A DNA stretch of 64,000 nt from Cronobacter muytjensii ATCC 51329 (GTDB lineage: Bacteria > Pseudomonadota > Gammaproteobacteria > Enterobacterales > Enterobacteriaceae). Below, in pieces: positions 59,592-64,000 of this stretch (within the stretch, counting starts at the first letter, position 1; every line of letters starts with the position of its first letter). Location of the stretch: contig NZ_CP012268.1 of NCBI RefSeq assembly GCF_001277195.1, positions 3,286,001-3,350,000 on the forward strand. The letters run 5' to 3'. The position numbers and the translations under genes are program-made. Below the pieces are notes generated by a model, which saw only the letters and a program-made list of their open reading frames with translations, did not search any database and had not been told where the DNA came from.

Positions 59592-60308
59592 ATGCAGACC
59601 CCGCACATTCTTATCGTTGAAGACGAGTTGGTAACACGCAACACGTTAAAAAGTATTTTCGAAGCAGAAGGCTATGATGTGTCCGAAGCCACCGATGGCG
59701 CCGAGATGCATCAGATCCTCTCTGACAATGATATCAACCTGGTTATCATGGATATCAACCTGCCGGGTAAAAATGGCCTGCTGCTGGCGCGCGAACTGCG
59801 CGAGCAAGCGAATGTCGCGCTGATGTTCCTGACTGGCCGTGATAACGAGGTGGATAAAATCTTAGGGCTGGAGATCGGCGCTGACGATTACATCACCAAA
59901 CCGTTTAACCCGCGTGAGCTGACCATCCGCGCCCGCAATCTGCTCTCCCGCACCATGAATCTGGGTACGGTAAGCGAAGAGCGTCGCAGCGTGGAAAGCT
60001 ACAAGTTCAACGGCTGGGAGCTTGATATCAACAGCCGTTCGCTCATTAGCCCGAATGGCGAGCAGTACAAACTGCCGCGCAGCGAATTCCGCGCCATGCT
60101 GCACTTCTGCGAAAACCCGGGCAAGATCCAGACCCGCGCGGAACTGCTGAAGAAAATGACCGGTCGCGAGCTCAAGCCGCATGACCGTACGGTTGACGTG
60201 ACCATCCGTCGCATTCGTAAACATTTCGAATCCACGCCGGACACTCCGGAGATCATCGCCACCATTCACGGTGAAGGTTACCGTTTCTGCGGTGATCTGC
60301 AGGAATAA
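59592..60308 (+). CDS. arcA: Aerobic respiration control response regulator ArcA
   Basis: ArcA is the DNA-binding response regulator of the ArcB-ArcA redox system, repressing aerobic metabolism when oxygen is low. It has 238 residues, as in E. coli. The phospho-accepting D54 (VIMDINLPG) and the OmpR-type winged helix (about 135-232) are present. It is separated from lasT by a long leader and ends at a bidirectional terminator facing creD. Confidence 0.98.
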   Translation: MQTPHILIVEDELVTRNTLKSIFEAEGYDVSEATDGAEMHQILSDNDINLVIMDINLPGKNGLLLARELREQANVALMFLTGRDNEVDKILGLEIGADDYITKPFNPRELTIRARNLLSRTMNLGTVSEERRSVESYKFNGWELDINSRSLISPNGEQYKLPRSEFRAMLHFCENPGKIQTRAELLKKMTGRELKPHDRTVDVTIRRIRKHFESTPDTPEIIATIHGEGYRFCGDLQE

Positions 60309-60326
60309 ACCTGACGGCGAAACGCG

Positions 60327-60353
60327 AAAAGGGCGGAGATTCCGCCCTTTTTT
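60327..60353. terminator. Bidirectional terminator between arcA and creD
   Basis: AAAGGGCGGA and TCCGCCCTTT form a ten-pair stem around GAT, with T-runs on both strands. It serves the convergent arcA and creD transcripts. Confidence 0.9.
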
Positions 60354-60365
60354 ATTGCCCGCCTT

Positions 60366-61724
60366 TTACTTCCAGAGCCGGAAGCGCTCTTCCTGCGAGG
60401 CAGGCGTCAGGCGTGTGAAGCGTGCTTTCGCAGGCGTCAGCGCATACCAGTCGATATGACGGGTCAGCAACATTACCGCTGCCAGCGCGGCAAACAGCAG
60501 CCCACTGCCAAGCAATAGCGCGAAATCCTGTGAGCGCAGCAACTGCCAGAGCACGCCGTCGAGCGCCAGCAAACCGCCTGCAAAGAGCAGGCTACGCCGC
60601 CACCCTTTCAGTACCGCCTGCAGATACAGCGTATTCAGCGCCGCCCCCGCGAGGCTTGCGGCAAGCCAGGCCAGGTTAAAGCCGATATGCTCGGAGAACG
60701 CCAGCAGCAACAGATAGAACATGACCAGTGAAAGCCCCACCAGCAGATACTGCACCGGGTGCATCGTAATGCCGCTCAGGGTTTCGCAGACGAAAAACGC
60801 CATGTAAGTGAGCGCTATCAGCAGCACCGCGTATTTTACCGCGCGGTCCGTGAGCTGATACTGATCCACCGGCGTCGCCACCGTGACGCTGAACGCCGGC
60901 AGCGCGCCCAGTCTCACCTCCTGCCCCTTCTGAAAATAGCCGTCGAGATTATTGGCATACCAGCTGCTGCGCCATTTCGCCGCAAAACCGCTGGCGGAGA
61001 TCTCCCGCGTCGCGGGCAGGAAGTTGCCGTAGAAGTTGGGATGCGGCCAGTTACTGATAAGCGACATCTCGCTGCTGCGCCCCAGCGGCACGACGGAAAA
61101 TGCGCCGGTGCCGTTCAGCTCCAGCGAGAAGCGGACCGCGAGCGTCGAGGCCTCAAGCAGCGCAGCCGGTACGCTCGCGTGCAGCCCCTCGCCCCCCTCC
61201 TCAAGCCCGGTGCCTGGTTCGACCTCCAGCGTCTGCCCGTTAATGTTCAGCGCGCCCACATTGCCGATGCCGCGCGAATCACCTACCGCCATCACCAGCC
61301 GGGCGTCACCCAGCCGGTACTGCGCGCCAGGGTTTACCGCCTGCGCAGGCAGCGTAAAGCGCGCTTCCAGCGACACCTCGCTGCGCCAAACCTGCCCTTC
61401 GTAAATGCCGACATGACGCGGTTCAACCGCCTGCTTTCCCGTTACCATCAGCGACTCCGGCAGCCAGTAGCGGATAAAACTGCGCTCCCGGGTCACCTCT
61501 TTGCCCTCTTCCATTGTGGTGGTGATTTCGGTAACCGGAATGGCGATAAGCGGCCCGACGAGTTTCTGCGGCCCGCTGGTGCTCTGCTCAAGCGAGTGAG
61601 TGACGTGGTCGCGATAATCGGCGCGCTCGCCGATGACGACGCTCAGAATACGCAGCGGGATCAACAGCAGCGCCATACAGCCCAGCAGCGCCATGCCTTT
61701 TAACATCAATGGTGATTTCAACAT
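60366..61724 (-). CDS. creD: Inner-membrane protein CreD
   Basis: CreD (Cet) is an inner-membrane protein of the Cre regulon; overexpression in E. coli alters colicin E2 tolerance. It has 452 residues (450 in E. coli). One N-terminal membrane helix is followed by a large periplasmic domain (about 35-295) and a cluster of C-terminal helices. A perfect CreB tag lies 63 bases upstream, so it has its own CreB-dependent promoter as well as any read-through from creC. Confidence 0.95.
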   Translation of the reverse strand: MLKSPLMLKGMALLGCMALLLIPLRILSVVIGERADYRDHVTHSLEQSTSGPQKLVGPLIAIPVTEITTTMEEGKEVTRERSFIRYWLPESLMVTGKQAVEPRHVGIYEGQVWRSEVSLEARFTLPAQAVNPGAQYRLGDARLVMAVGDSRGIGNVGALNINGQTLEVEPGTGLEEGGEGLHASVPAALLEASTLAVRFSLELNGTGAFSVVPLGRSSEMSLISNWPHPNFYGNFLPATREISASGFAAKWRSSWYANNLDGYFQKGQEVRLGALPAFSVTVATPVDQYQLTDRAVKYAVLLIALTYMAFFVCETLSGITMHPVQYLLVGLSLVMFYLLLLAFSEHIGFNLAWLAASLAGAALNTLYLQAVLKGWRRSLLFAGGLLALDGVLWQLLRSQDFALLLGSGLLFAALAAVMLLTRHIDWYALTPAKARFTRLTPASQEERFRLWK

Positions 61725-61786
61725 AAGCCTCTCCTCTTCGATGGTGCCGAAGATAGAGGGCTTATGTGGGGTGGAAATGAAGTTAT

Positions 61787-61802
61787 GTGAAGCGCCGGTG
61801 AA
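61787..61802 (-). promoter_or_regulatory. CreB-binding tag upstream of creD
   Basis: The minus-strand sequence TTCACCGGCGCTTCAC is an exact match to the cre tag TTCAC-N6-TTCAC. It lies in the 79-base gap between creC and creD and should bind phosphorylated CreB. Confidence 0.85.
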
Positions 61803-61803
61803 G

Positions 61804-63228
61804 TCAGGCGGGATTTAACGTCAGCCGCGCCTCAACGCCGCTTTCCGGCCGGTTAGCCAGCGTAATGTCGCCCTGATGAAGCCGCGCCACTTCCTGAACG
61901 AACGCGAGCCCGAGGCCGCTGCTCTTCTGTCCGCTCGCCCGCGGGAGCGAATAGAAACGCTCGAAAATGCGCGCCAGCGCGTAGTCCGGAATGCCGCTGC
62001 CGGTATCTGTCACGCGCACAATGACCCGCTCGCCCTCCTGCCATGCGCCCAGCGTTATCTCGCCGTCCGGTGGGGTGAAGTCGAGCGCGTTCACCAGCAG
62101 ATTGCCGATGGCCTGCAACAGCAGCGCCTCATCGCCCGCCACGCGCAGGTCGCCGGGGTCGGGGTCGATACGCAGGCGTACCGCGTTTTGCAAAAGTGAC
62201 GAGGCGTAGAGCTCCGCCAGGGTGGCGAACAGCGGCGCCAGTAAGACCGGCTCGGGCGCGATCTCCAGCCGGTTTTCGAGCTTCGCCTGGTGCAGCAGTT
62301 TTTCCACCAGCGCCTGCATACGCGCGTTTTGCTGCAAAATATTCTCGCTGAACCGCCGCGCCACGTCAGGCGGCGGCGCCTCGCGCAGGATCTCCGCCGC
62401 GCCGCGAATGCCCGCCAGCGGGCTTTTCAGCTCGTGGGTCAACGCGTGGACATACTGCTCGATATAATTTTTACCTTCGAGCCGCACCCGCATGTTTTCC
62501 AGCGCCTGGGCGAGACGCCGCAGTTCGCTGCTGCCGGGGTCGGGCAGCGGCAGGGGGGCGGCCCCGGTAACCGAATCGGCGTAACGCACCAGCCTGCCGA
62601 TGGAGCCGTTGATCCAGAGCACCATCACGATGCCGGTCAGGAGCGCGATGCCGAGCAGCGCAACGCCCGCCATCATGATCCGGTGTTCGCTGCGGCGGAT
62701 CACCGGCGCAAGCGCGATATTTGGCTTGCCGACGCTTAGTACGCCGATGATGCGTCCCGCGTCGCGCACCGGCGCGGCGACGTACATCACCGTGCTGTCC
62801 GGATCATCCGGGTGCAGCGGCGAGCTGCGCGCTCCATAGTGTCCGCGCAGCGTCAGCCAGACATCGTTCCAGCGCGAATAATCTTGTCCGACCGCCTCGC
62901 CGCTGGAGTCGAACACTACCCGCCCCTGCGCGTCCGTCAGGTAAACACGGTACTCATTCCGCACCTTTTTGATGCCGCTGATATTGGCGTTCACCGGGTA
63001 GTGGTTAAGACGCTTAAACGCCTGCGCCAGTTGCCCGTCGCGCGGACGCCCCGCCAGCAAATCGTCGCGGGCAATTTCTGCAAGCAACGTGGCCGTGTCA
63101 TTGAGCGAGCCCTCCGTCGCCCGCCGTACACCGGGTTTGATCTCCTGCACGAAAATGGCGAGCACAAACCAGGCCGCTACGGCGACAATCAGGAAATAGC
63201 CCAGCAGGAGCCGCATGCCGATGCGCAT
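61804..63228 (-). CDS. creC: Sensor histidine kinase CreC
   Basis: CreC phosphorylates CreB in response to carbon-source and fermentation state. It has 474 residues, as in E. coli. Two membrane helices (about 8-28 and 184-206) enclose a periplasmic/Cache-like sensor, followed by HAMP and a HisKA domain with H265 (HELKSP). The ATPase domain has N, G1 and G2 boxes (DTGSGIPD, GLGLAFV). Its start overlaps the creB stop by one base. Confidence 0.96.
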   Translation of the reverse strand: MRIGMRLLLGYFLIVAVAAWFVLAIFVQEIKPGVRRATEGSLNDTATLLAEIARDDLLAGRPRDGQLAQAFKRLNHYPVNANISGIKKVRNEYRVYLTDAQGRVVFDSSGEAVGQDYSRWNDVWLTLRGHYGARSSPLHPDDPDSTVMYVAAPVRDAGRIIGVLSVGKPNIALAPVIRRSEHRIMMAGVALLGIALLTGIVMVLWINGSIGRLVRYADSVTGAAPLPLPDPGSSELRRLAQALENMRVRLEGKNYIEQYVHALTHELKSPLAGIRGAAEILREAPPPDVARRFSENILQQNARMQALVEKLLHQAKLENRLEIAPEPVLLAPLFATLAELYASSLLQNAVRLRIDPDPGDLRVAGDEALLLQAIGNLLVNALDFTPPDGEITLGAWQEGERVIVRVTDTGSGIPDYALARIFERFYSLPRASGQKSSGLGLAFVQEVARLHQGDITLANRPESGVEARLTLNPA

Positions 63229-63920
63229 CAGCTGACCGTCAGGCTGTAACCCAGCCCCCGGTGCGTATTAATGGGTGAGGCGTCCGGGTTTACCGCGCGC
63301 AGCTTGGCGCGCAGGGTTTTAATATGGGTATCGACGGTGCGATCGAAGCTGTCGCTGGCGTCGCCCCACACTTTATCCATAAGTTGCTGGCGCGAGTAAA
63401 CGCGCCCCGGCGCCAGCAGCAGCGTTTTTAACAGCAGGAATTCATAGCGGGTCAGCGGCAGCGGCTGGCCGCACCAGGCGATGTGCGCGGCGTCGTCGTT
63501 AAGCTCGAAATGCCCCGCGCGTACCACGTTTTGCGCGCCGCTCTGCTGCTTTTGCAGCCGCCGCAAAATGGTGCGCACGCGGGCGCACACTTCGCGCGGC
63601 GAAAACGGCTTGGCGACATAGTCATCGGCGCCGATCTCAAGGCCGATAAGCTTATCGACCTCCTCGCTGCGCGCAGTGAGAAACAGCACCGGCAGCGCCG
63701 GGTGCGCCGCCAGTAGCTGACGGCACAGCTCGAAACCGCTGATGTCTGGCAGGCCGACATCCAGCACCACCAGATCCGGCAAGGTATGGCGGAGCGCGTC
63801 CAGCGCGGGCAGCCCGCGTTCAAAAGTGCGTACCGTGAAGCCCTCAAGCTGCATCACATACGCCAGCGCTTCGCTGATGCTGGTTTCATCCTCCACCAGC
63901 CAGACGGTTGTCTGATTCAT
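63228..63920 (-). CDS. creB: Response regulator CreB
   Basis: CreB is an OmpR-family response regulator that activates creD and other genes bearing cre tags. It has 230 residues (229 in E. coli). The receiver domain has the phospho-acceptor D54 (VVLDVGLPD), and the C-terminal winged helix is at about 130-228. It is translationally coupled to creC by a one-base overlap and follows creA after about 18 bases. Confidence 0.96.
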   Translation of the reverse strand: MNQTTVWLVEDETSISEALAYVMQLEGFTVRTFERGLPALDALRHTLPDLVVLDVGLPDISGFELCRQLLAAHPALPVLFLTARSEEVDKLIGLEIGADDYVAKPFSPREVCARVRTILRRLQKQQSGAQNVVRAGHFELNDDAAHIAWCGQPLPLTRYEFLLLKTLLLAPGRVYSRQQLMDKVWGDASDSFDRTVDTHIKTLRAKLRAVNPDASPINTHRGLGYSLTVS

Positions 63921-63938
63921 CCTGAATAATCCTGTGAA

Positions 63939-64000
63939 TTACCGGGCCTGGCCCCACGGCATAATCGGTACCGCGCTTAGCGCGTTTTTCGGCGAACCTT
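63939..64000 (-). CDS. creA: CreA, 3' end only
   Basis: Nineteen codons before a TAA stop at 63939 encode GSPKNALSAVPIMPWGQAR, which matches the C-terminus of the CreA family (YscW-like periplasmic protein upstream of creB). The rest lies beyond the window end. The creA-creB-creC-creD order is that of E. coli. Confidence 0.85.
   Translation of the reverse strand, partial: GSPKNALSAVPIMPWGQAR

Noticed and set aside
59369..59620. 83-codon + strand frame running into arcA
   Set aside because: It overlaps the arcA start out of frame, lacks a good ribosome binding site and lies in the transcribed leader.

Overview
The window is chromosomal DNA from an enterobacterium of the order Enterobacterales. 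Almost every gene has a near full-length counterpart in Escherichia coli or Salmonella, in the order araD-polB-rapA-rluA-djlA-lptD-surA-pdxA-rsmA-apaGH-folA ... thrABC-lasT-arcA-creDCBA. The DNA is fairly GC-rich. The E. coli cai-fix-yaaU block is absent, and a Salmonella-like chitinase locus sits beside dnaJ. This would suit Cronobacter or a close relative, but the genus is an inference and was not tested.

Layout. 1-14.8 kb: end of the arabinose operon (araD); SOS polymerase II (polB) with a LexA box; rapA and rluA; djlA convergent to them; then the envelope and metabolism run lptD-surA-pdxA-rsmA-apaG-apaH. 14.9-20.2 kb: folA, a LysE/RhtB exporter, the KefC-KefF potassium efflux pair and two lipoprotein genes. 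20.3-28.7 kb: carAB with recognisable ArgR and PurR sites, dapB, an AlaX-type tRNA-editing protein, a LysR regulator and rihC. 28.8-35.2 kb: the ribF-ileS-lspA-fkpB-ispH run, with an inverted REP pair inside it, and rpsT with its UUG start. 35.3-37.5 kb: nhaR-nhaA.

37.7-42.7 kb is the accessory highlight. It holds a 700-residue GH18 chitinase with no Sec signal peptide, a membrane-anchored winged-helix regulator, a TtsA-like GH108 muramidase, a small three-helix holin-like protein and a LysR regulator. Together they look like a complete holin/muramidase (type 10) secretion cassette plus its cargo. 43-54.5 kb: dnaKJ with two sigma-32 promoters, satP, an MHS-type MFS transporter, mog, talB, yaaJ, yaaA and yaaX. 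53.2-58.1 kb: the thr operon with its leader peptide and attenuator. 58.3-64 kb: lasT, the long arcA leader (carrying a frame-disrupted yjjY on the other strand), arcA and creDCB with a perfect CreB tag before creD. The last bases are the 3' end of creA.

No rRNA, tRNA, insertion sequence, integrase or CRISPR array was seen. Comparisons with E. coli or Salmonella are from memory of those families, not from a database search.
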